In this document: positions 1 to 8,679 of the stretch, piece after piece
How positions within the stretch are numbered: position 1 is the stretch's first letter
Layout: every line of letters begins with the position of its first letter
Assembly: GCF_009928685.1 (NCBI RefSeq)
Contig: NZ_WWEO01000042.1
Location: 372,001-436,000 of the forward strand
Source of the DNA: Mucilaginibacter agri
GTDB lineage: Bacteria > Bacteroidota > Bacteroidia > Sphingobacteriales > Sphingobacteriaceae
Direction: 5' to 3'
DNA: 64,000 nucleotides
The notes under the pieces: model-generated
The model's database searches: none
Seen by the model: only the letters and a program-made list of their open reading frames with translations
What the model was told of the DNA's origin: nothing
Position numbers and translations under genes: made by a program

Positions 1-1
1 T

Positions 2-340
2 ATCCGCGCACGTGCGCTCGACTTACTGGATAAAGTAGGCCTGGCCGAACGCGGGCATCATTATCCAACACAGCTTTCGGGCGGCGAGCAGCAGCGGGTA
101 TCGCTGGCGAGGGCATTTAGCAATCAGCCTAAAATTTTATTTGCCGATGAACCGACAGGTAACCTCGATGCCGAAACCAGCGAGAAGGTAATTAAACTAA
201 TTTTCGACCTCAATAAAGAAGCCGGAACTACTTTGGTAGTAGTAACACACGATCTGGAATTGGCGGCAAAAACCCAGCGAATTATCAGGATTAAAGGCGG
301 CAAACTGGTGTCGGACGAAAAAACGAACATCAATGCCTGA
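2..340 (+). CDS. ABC transporter ATP-binding protein, LolD/YbbA-type (5' truncated by window)
   Basis: The open frame runs in from the left edge and ends in TGA, leaving 112 C-terminal residues. They contain the ABC signature LSGGEQQRVSLARAF (about residues 25-39 of the fragment), Walker B with D-loop ILFADEPTGNLD (45-56) and the H-loop VVVTHD. The Walker A part lies outside the window. The last 8 bases overlap the start of the permease gene, so the two are translationally coupled and form one transporter. The ADEPTGNLD form is typical of the LolD/MacB/YbbA group that works with FtsX-type permeases. The ATPase would energise a mechanotransmission-type or lipid/lipoprotein-related transporter in the inner membrane. 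The order ATPase, permease, TesA-like esterase recalls ybbA-ybbP-tesA of Proteobacteria, which supports YbbA over LolD, but the substrate cannot be read from sequence. Confidence 0.93.
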   Translation: MRARALDLLDKVGLAERGHHYPTQLSGGEQQRVSLARAFSNQPKILFADEPTGNLDAETSEKVIKLIFDLNKEAGTTLVVVTHDLELAAKTQRIIRIKGGKLVSDEKTNINA

Positions 341-2891
341 GCCGTATCAATTGGAGAAACCGCCGCTTAAACTGGGCTGGCTCTTTGAAATGGCCTGGCG
401 CGACAGCCGTAAAAACCGGTCGCGGTTATTCCTGTTTATTTCGGCCATTATATTTGGTATCGCGGCTATCGTGGCTATTTATTCGTTTGGATACAACGTT
501 AAAAAGGATGTAGACAACCAGGCTGCTACCTTAATTGGCGCCGACCTGTCTATCACCTCCAACAAACCGGTGGATGCTTCGATGCTGCAGACGCTTAATA
601 CCCTTGGCGACCGCAGATCGCAGGAGCGGAGTTTTGCGTCCATGATCTATTTCCCCAAAGGAAATGGAACAAGGCTGGTACAGGTACGCGCTTTGCAAGG
701 CGAATTTCCATATTATGGAAGTTTGGAAACCACGCCAATTACAGCCGGGACTGATTTTAAGAATGGTAAAAAAGCTTTGGTAGACCAAACGCTGATGCTG
801 CAGTTTAATGCGCAGGTGGGTGATTCGATCAAGGTAGGCAGCGTTACTTTTCTAATTGCTGGTACGTTAAACAAAGCGCCGGGTCAAACCGGTATTTCGG
901 CGGGTATAGCGCCGATAGTTTATATCCCTTTACAATATCTTACCGAAACCGGGCTGATGCAAAAAGGTAGCCGCATAAGTTACAATTACTACTACAAATA
1001 TGACCACGATGTAAATGTAACCAAGCTGATTAAGGGTCTGGAACCTAAACTGGAGAAGGCAAATCTGAACTATGATACCATAGATACCCGTAAAGAAAAT
1101 ACGGGCCGTAGCTTTGCCGATCTGACTAAGTTTTTGTCGTTGGTTGGCTTTATTGCCCTACTGTTGGGTTGCGTTGGCGTGGCCAGTGCTATCCATATTT
1201 ACATTCGCGAAAAGATAGCTTCTATTGCCATCATGCGTTGTTTGGGTGTGCGGTCAACGCAGGCTTTTTTAATCTACCTGATACAGATCATCAGTATAGG
1301 TTTAATAGGGTCTATCATTGGTGCAGCCTTAGGTAGTTTGATCCAATATTTATTGCCGCTGGTTTTTAAAGATTTTCTGCCGATTACGGTTACTACAGAT
1401 CTATCGTGGATGGCTATCGGGCAGGGCGTATTGTTAGGTGTAATTATCTCGGTGCTTTTTGCATTGCTGCCGCTTATTGCTATCCGTAATATATCGCCTT
1501 TAAATACGCTCAGAATGTCGTACGAAAGCGTCAATCTGCTGCGCGATCCTCTACGCTGGTTGGTATATGTATTGATTGTGGGCTTTATTGTAGTGTTCAG
1601 CTATTTCCAACTGGATAGTTGGCCGGCGAGCATCGCTTTTACCATAGGTATATTCATCGCCTTTTTGATTTTAACCTTAATAGCCAAACTGCTGATGTGG
1701 CTGGCCAAACTGCTGATAAGCAACTCATGGAGCTATTTATGGCGACAGGGTTTTGCTAACCTCTATCGCCCGAATAATCAGACGATTATCTTGATGGTGT
1801 CCATCGGTTTAAGTACTGCGTTTATTTGTACCCTGTTTTTTATACAGAGTATGTTGGTAAGGCAGGTGAGCGTTTCGGCTACAACCAATACAGCCAACAT
1901 GATTTTGTTTGATATTCAGCCCACACAAAAACAGCCCTTGGCAGGTTTAACCACACAATATCATTTACCTGTAATACAGCAGGTGCCGGTGGTTACTACG
2001 CGCATTAATACCATCAACGGCAAAAACGCGGCGCAGGTTAAAAAGGATACCACGATACAAGTCTCGCCTCACGTATTTGCCAACGAATACCGGGTAACTT
2101 ATCGCGATACCTTAACGCCGACCGAAAAGGTTATCGATGGCGAGTGGCAAGGGAAAGCTAAAGACGGAGCTGAAGTGCCGGTTTCGATAGAAGACCGCTT
2201 TGCCAAACGCAACCACCTTAAAATTGGCGACCATATTGAGTTTAACGTACAGGGTTCGCCTGTGAAAACGCTGGTAACCAGCATCCGCACGGTAAATTGG
2301 AACAAGATGCAGACCAACTTCCTGGTGGTGTTTCCTGCCGGGGTATTGGAAGATGCGCCGCAGTTTTATGCCATGCTTACGCATGTACCGTCCAAAGAGG
2401 TGTCGGCCAAATACCAGCAAGCGGTAGTGAAACAGTATCCCAATGTATCTTTGATAGATCTCGGCCAGGTATTAAGCATCCTCGACGAACTGTTGGATAA
2501 ACTAGGCGACATTATCAAATTTATGAGTGGCTTTAGCATTATCACCGGTATTGTGGTGCTTATTGCTTCGGTACGGATCAGTAAATATCAGCGGATACAA
2601 GAGAGCGTTTTATTAAGAACCATGGGTGCAAGCCGCCGTCAGATTTTAGTGATCAGCGCATTGGAATATTTGTTTCTGGGCGCGTTATCGGCCTTAACCG
2701 GTACACTCATTGCCTTTGCAGGGAGCTGGCTGCTGGCTAAGTTTAGCTTCGATATTCCGTTCTCGGCAGATGTTTTGCCGGCGGGTGGCATATTTTTAGC
2801 TATCACTTTATTAACTATTACCATCGGCTTGCTGAATAGCCGGGGTATTTTAAATAAACCGCCTCTCGAGATACTTAGGGGCGATGTATAA
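333..2891 (+). CDS. FtsX-family ABC transporter permease (YbbP-like)
   Basis: 852-residue inner-membrane protein with two FtsX cores. The first core is at about residues 265-375 (segments rich in G/L/I around FLSLVGFIALLLGCVGVASA, ending in IASIAIMRCLGVR) and the second at about 730-845 (FMSGFSIITGIVVLIASVRI, then SVLLRTMGASRRQ). There is an N-terminal membrane anchor at about 30-55, extra central membrane segments at about 405-475, and two large extracytoplasmic domains. This ten-helix, double-FtsX design is that of YbbP-type permeases (about 800 residues), not of the four-helix LolC/MacB type. ATG at 333 overlaps the stop of the upstream ATPase by 8 bases, so the two are coupled. The helix-end motif 'RxxG(V/A)(R/S)' before the loop is the usual FtsX hallmark. 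No defects are seen. The substrate is unknown. Confidence 0.92.
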   Translation: MPEPYQLEKPPLKLGWLFEMAWRDSRKNRSRLFLFISAIIFGIAAIVAIYSFGYNVKKDVDNQAATLIGADLSITSNKPVDASMLQTLNTLGDRRSQERSFASMIYFPKGNGTRLVQVRALQGEFPYYGSLETTPITAGTDFKNGKKALVDQTLMLQFNAQVGDSIKVGSVTFLIAGTLNKAPGQTGISAGIAPIVYIPLQYLTETGLMQKGSRISYNYYYKYDHDVNVTKLIKGLEPKLEKANLNYDTIDTRKENTGRSFADLTKFLSLVGFIALLLGCVGVASAIHIYIREKIASIAIMRCLGVRSTQAFLIYLIQIISIGLIGSIIGAALGSLIQYLLPLVFKDFLPITVTTDLSWMAIGQGVLLGVIISVLFALLPLIAIRNISPLNTLRMSYESVNLLRDPLRWLVYVLIVGFIVVFSYFQLDSWPASIAFTIGIFIAFLILTLIAKLLMWLAKLLISNSWSYLWRQGFANLYRPNNQTIILMVSIGLSTAFICTLFFIQSMLVRQVSVSATTNTANMILFDIQPTQKQPLAGLTTQYHLPVIQQVPVVTTRINTINGKNAAQVKKDTTIQVSPHVFANEYRVTYRDTLTPTEKVIDGEWQGKAKDGAEVPVSIEDRFAKRNHLKIGDHIEFNVQGSPVKTLVTSIRTVNWNKMQTNFLVVFPAGVLEDAPQFYAMLTHVPSKEVSAKYQQAVVKQYPNVSLIDLGQVLSILDELLDKLGDIIKFMSGFSIITGIVVLIASVRISKYQRIQESVLLRTMGASRRQILVISALEYLFLGALSALTGTLIAFAGSWLLAKFSFDIPFSADVLPAGGIFLAITLLTITIGLLNSRGILNKPPLEILRGDV

Positions 2892-2900
2892 CTTGTAACA

Positions 2901-3587
2901 ATGCATCAATTTAAGAAATGTGCTGTAGCCTTATTTGCCTTATTGGCAATGGGGTGCGGCGATAAAAAGACTTCGGATAATACTGCAACAGATACCGCGA
3001 CTAGCAAACCTGCTACGAAGCAAGCTGCTACAAATACCAAAACAATACTGGTTTTTGGCGACAGCCTGACAGCCGGGTATGGCTTGGACGATGTGTCGGA
3101 ATCCTTTCCCGGGGTGATTAAGGCACGCATCGACTCACTGAAACTGCCTTATAACGTAATTAATGCAGGTGTAAGCGGCGAAACTTCGGCAGGAGGGTTG
3201 AGCCGCATAGATTGGGTACTGAAACAAAAGCCCGATATATTTTTGTTGGAACTAGGCGCTAATGATGGTTTGCGTGGTAATTCCGTTCAGCAAACTATTG
3301 ATAACCTGCAGGCCATAATCGATAAGGTAAAAGCTAAATATCCGGCAGCGAAAATTATTTTATTAGGAATGCAGGTGCCGCCAAGCATGGGCCAGAAATA
3401 TGTAAGCGACTTCAAAAAAATGTACCCCGACCTGGCCGAGAAAAACCACATTGGTTTAGTGCCGTTTTTATTAGACGGCGTTGGCGGCAACCCGAAATTA
3501 AACCAGGCCGACGGCATACATCCCAACCCAACGGGCGCCAAAATTGTGGCTGAAAACGTTTGGAGGGTGCTGCAACCACAGCTTTAA
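2901..3587 (+). CDS. GDSL-type arylesterase/lysophospholipase, TesA-like lipoprotein
   Basis: 228 residues. A lipoprotein signal ends at the lipobox LLAMGC (Cys about residue 19), followed by a low-complexity Thr/Ala/Lys linker, so the enzyme is probably membrane-anchored. SGNH-hydrolase blocks are all present: block I FGDSLTAGYGL (Ser about 54), block II NAGVSGET (Gly), block III LGANDGL (Asn about 119) and block V DGIHPNPTGA (Asp about 204, His about 207). This is the TesA/arylesterase subgroup, which hydrolyses acyl-thioesters and esters in the envelope. It starts 9 bases after the permease stop and is probably in the same operon. TesA next to the YbbA/YbbP transporter is a recurring neighbourhood, suggesting a shared role in lipid-linked material. 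The function of the trio is inference. Confidence 0.9.
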   Translation: MHQFKKCAVALFALLAMGCGDKKTSDNTATDTATSKPATKQAATNTKTILVFGDSLTAGYGLDDVSESFPGVIKARIDSLKLPYNVINAGVSGETSAGGLSRIDWVLKQKPDIFLLELGANDGLRGNSVQQTIDNLQAIIDKVKAKYPAAKIILLGMQVPPSMGQKYVSDFKKMYPDLAEKNHIGLVPFLLDGVGGNPKLNQADGIHPNPTGAKIVAENVWRVLQPQL

Positions 3588-3594
3588 ATTGGAG

Positions 3595-3624
3595 CAGTGG
3601 TGCAATGTTCCACATGCACCACTG
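3595..3624. terminator. Perfect inverted repeat downstream of tesA-like gene
   Basis: Arms CAGTGGTGCA (3595-3604) and TGCACCACTG (3615-3624) are perfectly complementary around a 10-base loop, 8 bases after the esterase stop. No T-run follows directly, so it may be a weak terminator, an RNA-stabilising hairpin or a protein site. A second, wider inverted repeat lies in the same spacer: 12-bp arms at 3632-3643 and 3734-3745. Confidence 0.45.
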
Positions 3625-3779
3625 TGTTCCTACTTAAAAGTCATTTTAGTTATTATTGTAACATATTTATCTTATTATAAGTTAGTTGAGAAAATAAAGT
3701 TTAATGGCGTATTTTGCAGTGCACCACTTTTGCTGACTTTTAAGTTAGTAATTGACGATATGTTGTCAGCGAACCAAAC

Positions 3780-5687
3780 TTAGTCGCCCATAAATTCCCA
3801 GGCACTTTTATAACCTTCCAATTGCTCTGCATAGCTAATGAAATCGGCATAGAAAGGCAGCTTAGAAAGGGTAGAACTATCGCCAATTACAACTAGTTTT
3901 TTGCGGGCGCGGGTCATGGCTACGTTCATGCGGCGAATGTCGGACAGGAAGCCAATCTCGCCATCGGTATTACTTCGTACCATGCTGTTGTAAACGATAT
4001 CCCGTTCCTGTCCCTGGAAACTATCAATGGTGTTAACCGTAATTTTATCCTGGTGTAAAAGTAATAGTGGAAAGTCGGGCAATTGCTCTTTCAAGATCCT
4101 GATCTGTTCTTTGTAAGGCGATATCACGGCCACCGTCGGGAAATTATCCGCCGTATAATGTGCGTCCAGTTCGCCAAGCAAGTGATCTAGGTGTTTTAGT
4201 AAAAAAGCGGCTTCTTCCGGGTTGGTGCTGCTGGTACCTTCCAGTTTCTCGTCGAAACCGGCCCCCGCCGTATCAATAAAATGGAGGGCGGCATCGCCTT
4301 TAAATAATAGCTGGTGGGCTACAGAATCATTAGCCTTTAACTCCCCGTTGTAAAATATCTTCGACGAAAAGCCCATGATGCTTTCGTTCATCCGGTACTG
4401 CTCGTTTAATAAAACCACCGCTTCGGGGTGCAAGTCCGCGCATTTCTCTAAGAGGGTTGTGCTTAAACCGTTCCGTGCCGCCTCAGCCGATTTTATGGTA
4501 GGGGGGAGCTGGCAATGGTCGCCCGCCAGGATAACCTTTTGCGACTTTAAAATCGGGATCCAACAGGCGGGCTCAAGCGCTTGCCCGGCTTCGTCAATCA
4601 CCACGGTATCAAACTTCAGCCCGCGGATGGTATAGTGGTTGGCACCCACAAGTGTAGCGGTAATTACCTGCGCCTTGGCCACTACATCATCAATAATATA
4701 TTGCTCGGTTTTATCAACGTCGCGCATTATGCGGTGGGCTTCATCAAACAGGGCCTTGCGTTGGTCGCGCTCCGCCTTGCCGAAACTGCGCTTATACTTA
4801 TGTGCCATGTTTTTGTATTCGGATGCCTGTTTCTTGAGTTTCTTAATCTCTTTTGTCATGGCATGATCGGCCATTTTGCTATCTAAGGTAAGTGACGTCA
4901 ACCTATCGGATACCCTGGCCGGGTTACCAATCCGCAATACATTCATGCCCTCACCGGCAAGCTTTTCGCTCAACAGATCTACAGCCGTATTACTTGGTGC
5001 AACCACTAAAATCTGCTTACTGTTTTGCCCCCATAAGGCTTTAATAGCCTGCACAAGGGTAGTGGTTTTACCTGTTCCCGGAGGGCCGTGAACCACAGCC
5101 AGGTCATTAGCTGCAATAATTTTTTCTATCGCTCTTTGCTGCGATGGATTTAACCCTGTAGGTTTTGTAAATCCCGTTTCTGATCGAAACGAAGGCTGTT
5201 TTCCTCCCGTCAAAATTTGGATCAGCTTACCTTCCGCAGGCTTATCGGCAAGTAAACTTCCAAGCTTCAATGCATTCTGCATTTCATCATAGCTGTTATC
5301 ATCAAACAACAAATCGATGCCTAGTTTGCCGTCGCGTGCCCAGTCGGGGAGTTCTTCGGTAAGTAAAGTTATTTTAAGCCTATTGCCACCCTGAAACGTA
5401 ACAGTACCCTCAACCCGATCTTTTTTTGGGTCGAAGTTAGAGAACAAGGCTGCCGATGCGCCGAACCGCAACTGATGGCTCACATCCTGATGGGTTGTGC
5501 GCTCAACCTCTACGCTGATATAATCCCCGCGGCTAGGTTCTGTACCCCTAATGGCAATCGGATACCAAGTAATACCATTCATGCGGCGGTCGGCCACAGA
5601 AGCGGTTTCAGTTAGTTTCTGGTATGCGCGCCGGTCTTCATCACGTTCTGTTTTGAGGAGATTCAGGAGGTTTTTAAAGTAGTCCAT
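3780..5687 (-). CDS. Superfamily 1 helicase, UPF1/DNA2/IGHMBP2-like
   Basis: 635 residues. An N-terminal beta-barrel-like region (about 1-165) precedes the helicase core. SF1 motifs are complete: Walker A GPPGTGKTTT (about 200-209), motif II VVIDEAGQA (Asp-Glu about 365), motif III AGDHCQLPPT, motif IV-like LNEQYRMN (about 430), motif V SFQGQERDIV (about 557) and motif VI NVAMTRARKKL (about 590). The SFQGQE and QYRM forms are characteristic of the UPF1-like SF1B family: ATP-dependent 5'-3' unwinding of RNA or DNA, presumably cytosolic. In Bacteroidota this stand-alone form is common and its role is undefined. It is transcribed alone. A TATCTTTG -7 box only 5 bases before the ATG predicts a leaderless transcript. 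A neighbouring nuclease or methylase that would suggest a defence role is absent. Confidence 0.93.
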   Translation of the reverse strand: MDYFKNLLNLLKTERDEDRRAYQKLTETASVADRRMNGITWYPIAIRGTEPSRGDYISVEVERTTHQDVSHQLRFGASAALFSNFDPKKDRVEGTVTFQGGNRLKITLLTEELPDWARDGKLGIDLLFDDNSYDEMQNALKLGSLLADKPAEGKLIQILTGGKQPSFRSETGFTKPTGLNPSQQRAIEKIIAANDLAVVHGPPGTGKTTTLVQAIKALWGQNSKQILVVAPSNTAVDLLSEKLAGEGMNVLRIGNPARVSDRLTSLTLDSKMADHAMTKEIKKLKKQASEYKNMAHKYKRSFGKAERDQRKALFDEAHRIMRDVDKTEQYIIDDVVAKAQVITATLVGANHYTIRGLKFDTVVIDEAGQALEPACWIPILKSQKVILAGDHCQLPPTIKSAEAARNGLSTTLLEKCADLHPEAVVLLNEQYRMNESIMGFSSKIFYNGELKANDSVAHQLLFKGDAALHFIDTAGAGFDEKLEGTSSTNPEEAAFLLKHLDHLLGELDAHYTADNFPTVAVISPYKEQIRILKEQLPDFPLLLLHQDKITVNTIDSFQGQERDIVYNSMVRSNTDGEIGFLSDIRRMNVAMTRARKKLVVIGDSSTLSKLPFYADFISYAEQLEGYKSAWEFMGD

Positions 5688-5692
5688 TTTCG

Positions 5693-5700
5693 CAAAGATA
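5693..5700 (-). promoter_or_regulatory. Bacteroidota -7 promoter element (TATCTTTG) of the helicase gene
   Basis: On the minus strand the box reads TATCTTTG, a full match to TAnnTTTG, and ends 5 bases before the ATG at 5687. Transcription would start at or next to the A of the ATG, giving a leaderless mRNA. Confidence 0.55.
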
Positions 5701-5863
5701 GTGCGTACGTGGGTAAAACCAGATAAGGTGGCACATGTGTAAGCAATTTCTCCTTTCCTTTAAACCAACGTTAATAATGTTACAATGCTTTACAATATGT
5801 TAACACAGGGTTGATGATGCCATTATACAGCAGTTATTCCTTTGCGGATAAATTATCCCATAG

Positions 5864-8668
5864 ATGAAAAAACTTCTCCCCCTGTTAATTCTTCTGTTTT
5901 ATTCAACCGTTAACTTTGCCCAAAACATTGCGTTAGTAAGAGGTACTGTAACCGACAAACAGACTGGCGAACCTATGTTGGGCGCCGTTGTTACTTTAAA
6001 AAATAAATCGGGTTACTCCAAGTCAACCGGGACTGGTTTGGATGGTAGCTTTATTTTTAAGAACGCCCCTGCCGGCAATCTCGAGATCGAAGTTAAATAT
6101 GTATCGTACCAAAAATACGAAACCAATATCGAGCTCGCTGCCAACGCCACCCGTTTTGTTAAAGTACAATTAGAAGCTAAAGTTAATAACCTTAACGACG
6201 TTGTGGTTACAGGCCATGGCAACCGCGAGAGCGATCAAAGCGCCCGTAAACTGGAGCAACGCTCTGATCAGGTTTTAAACGCGGTATCTGCCAAAACTAT
6301 TGAAGTATCTCCGGATATTACCGTTGCCAACGTTACGCAACGTGTATCGGGTGTTTCAATAGAGCGTAGCAACAACGGCGAGGGCCAGTATGCTATTATT
6401 CGTGGTATGGAAAAACGTTATACCTATACCTTGGTAAATGGCTTTAAAATTCCAAGCCCTGATAACAAAAATCGTTACGTACCCTTAGATATCTTTCCTG
6501 CCGACATTATTGAGCGCCTGGAAGTTTATAAATCGCTTACCCCAAATATGGAGGGTGATGCAATTGGTGGCGGTATTAACCTGGTGTTAAAAAACGCACC
6601 AGACGATTTTACCATGAAGTTTAACCTGGGTACCGGTTTATCGCAAAGCGTTGCCGACAATGGTTTTACCAACTTTGGTAACAACGATAAAACGTTCCGC
6701 TCGCCAAGGATCAACAATGGCAATAACTACAATGCCAGCATTGGCGATTTCTCTAACAATCCGCAACATTTTACCAACTCTAAATTACCATTGGGTACTA
6801 TCGCGGGCTTGAGTGTAGGAGGCCGTACTGCCGATAAAAAGTTTGGTGCTTTGGTATCGTTGAGCTATCAAAATATCTACAAAAATACTAATGGTGTTTT
6901 CTTCCAAACAGATGTTGACCCTGTTAGCAATGCCCCACTAGTTACAGACATTCAGAGCCGTACTTACAGCACACAACAACAACGTACAAGCGCTATCGGC
7001 CGTTTCGATTATAAATTTGACCGTAATAACCACGTTGATCTGAATGCTTCGTTTATAGACCTGGCACAGAATCAATATCGCTATGTATCTGATACCAGCT
7101 TAAACCTGGCGCGTACAGGTATTGGCCAGGGCCGCGTTACCGAAAACCCTCGTAGCGACCGTATGGTGCAAAAGATCTATAACTTCCAATTGCACGGCGA
7201 CCACAAATTAGCCGATAACTTCAGCGTAAACTGGACTGGTATCTACTCTAAAGCAACTGCTAATGAAAACCGTTACCAATTGGCGTTAATCACCGGCCGT
7301 ACTTTACAGGCCGATGGTTCTGTATTGCAGCAGCCGGTTACTATCGATGCTTTAAAAGGTCAGACCCAAACTTTCGCTTACAACTCAGATCAGGATAAAA
7401 GCGGTTTCTTAAATTTTGTTTATACGCCAACCATTGCTAATACTAAAGTTGAGTTTAGCGTAGGTGGTATGTACCGTAACAAAACCCGTAACAGTACTTA
7501 TGATCAGTATACTTTAGGTTTACCGTTAACACAGTCAACCCAGTATTATGACGGTAATATTGATCACAACACCTTTATCGTGTCAACGCTGCAAGGTACT
7601 CCTTCAGATCCGCTTAACTATGATTTTACAGAAAACGTAGGCGGTGCGTATGGTCAGTTTAAATTTACTACCGGTAAATTACAGGTATTGGGTGGCGTTC
7701 GTTATGAGCACACTGATCAAAACTGGGTAGATGCCTTGCCGGTTACCCAATTAGGTAAAACAGGTTCGATTAAGTACTACGACTTTTTACCAAGTTTAAA
7801 CTTAAAGTACATGCTTGATGATAAACAAAACATCCGTGCTACTTACTACTCGGCCATTAGCCGCCCTAACTTTTACGAGTTAATTCCGCACACTACCGGC
7901 GATCCTGATGCGGATTATCAGGAGGTGGGTAACCCTTACCTGAAACATGCTACTGCGGATAACTACGATTTACGTTACGAGTTTTTCCCTAAAGCATTGG
8001 ACCAGTTCTTAGCTGGTGTGTTTTACAAACGAATTGAAAACCCTATCGAATATGCTTTGGTTAAACAAAGTTCATCTTTAGACTATGTTTCGCAAGCGGG
8101 CAACTTTGGTACTGCACATAACTATGGTTTCGAGGTAGATGTTACCAAATATGTTCGTCACTTCGGTATCCGCGCTAACTATGCCTTTACCCAATCTAAA
8201 ATCACCACTACTAAACGTGAGGATTATAAAGATGCCAACGGTAACAACACCTTCCGCACGGTTGATCAAAGCCGCCCGCTGCAAGGCCAGTCTAAAAACA
8301 TCGGTAACATCTCGTTATTATACAAAGACGTTAAGAGTGGTTTCGATGCACAGATCTCAGCAGTTTACACCGGCGAGCGTATCAATAGTGTATCGGCTTA
8401 CTTAAATAATGATGTATGGCAAAAAGGCTTCACCACGTTGGATTTCTCGGCAGAGAAAAGGGTTTATAAAAACCTTTATATCTATGGTAAAGCTACCAAC
8501 CTGTTAAACACACCATACAAATTGTTTATCAAATTGCCTTACCCTCCACTGGGTAAACCAGGTGCGAGCGGCCAGGCTATTGAATACCAAACTGCAGGCG
8601 AAAACACCTTTGTACGCCGCGATACTTACGGACAATATTACATACTTGGTTTACACTACAAATTATAA
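5864..8668 (+). CDS. TonB-dependent outer-membrane receptor with carboxypeptidase-regulatory-like N-terminus
   Basis: 934 residues. Signal peptide about 1-19, then a CarboxypepD_reg-like beta-sandwich (about 24-105, starting VRGTVTDKQTGEPMLGAVV), a plug domain (about 115-235, with VANVTQRVSGVSI and the IERLEVYKSLTPNMEGDAIGG block), then a 22-strand barrel to the C-terminus. It imports a substrate across the outer membrane using TonB energy. No SusD gene follows, so this is not a classical PUL pair. Instead a surface-type lipoprotein and a secreted histidine phosphatase follow, which suggests an organophosphate (inositol phosphate) uptake locus. It is probably cotranscribed with the lipoprotein 11 bases downstream, and the transcript ends at the terminator at 10096. 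The ligand is inference only. The spacer upstream carries AT-rich repeats of GTTA/TAAC words that could bind a regulator. Confidence 0.93.
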   Translation: MKKLLPLLILLFYSTVNFAQNIALVRGTVTDKQTGEPMLGAVVTLKNKSGYSKSTGTGLDGSFIFKNAPAGNLEIEVKYVSYQKYETNIELAANATRFVKVQLEAKVNNLNDVVVTGHGNRESDQSARKLEQRSDQVLNAVSAKTIEVSPDITVANVTQRVSGVSIERSNNGEGQYAIIRGMEKRYTYTLVNGFKIPSPDNKNRYVPLDIFPADIIERLEVYKSLTPNMEGDAIGGGINLVLKNAPDDFTMKFNLGTGLSQSVADNGFTNFGNNDKTFRSPRINNGNNYNASIGDFSNNPQHFTNSKLPLGTIAGLSVGGRTADKKFGALVSLSYQNIYKNTNGVFFQTDVDPVSNAPLVTDIQSRTYSTQQQRTSAIGRFDYKFDRNNHVDLNASFIDLAQNQYRYVSDTSLNLARTGIGQGRVTENPRSDRMVQKIYNFQLHGDHKLADNFSVNWTGIYSKATANENRYQLALITGRTLQADGSVLQQPVTIDALKGQTQTFAYNSDQDKSGFLNFVYTPTIANTKVEFSVGGMYRNKTRNSTYDQYTLGLPLTQSTQYYDGNIDHNTFIVSTLQGTPSDPLNYDFTENVGGAYGQFKFTTGKLQVLGGVRYEHTDQNWVDALPVTQLGKTGSIKYYDFLPSLNLKYMLDDKQNIRATYYSAISRPNFYELIPHTTGDPDADYQEVGNPYLKHATADNYDLRYEFFPKALDQFLAGVFYKRIENPIEYALVKQSSSLDYVSQAGNFGTAHNYGFEVDVTKYVRHFGIRANYAFTQSKITTTKREDYKDANGNNTFRTVDQSRPLQGQSKNIGNISLLYKDVKSGFDAQISAVYTGERINSVSAYLNNDVWQKGFTTLDFSAEKRVYKNLYIYGKATNLLNTPYKLFIKLPYPPLGKPGASGQAIEYQTAGENTFVRRDTYGQYYILGLHYKL

Positions 8669-8679
8669 TTACACGGACA

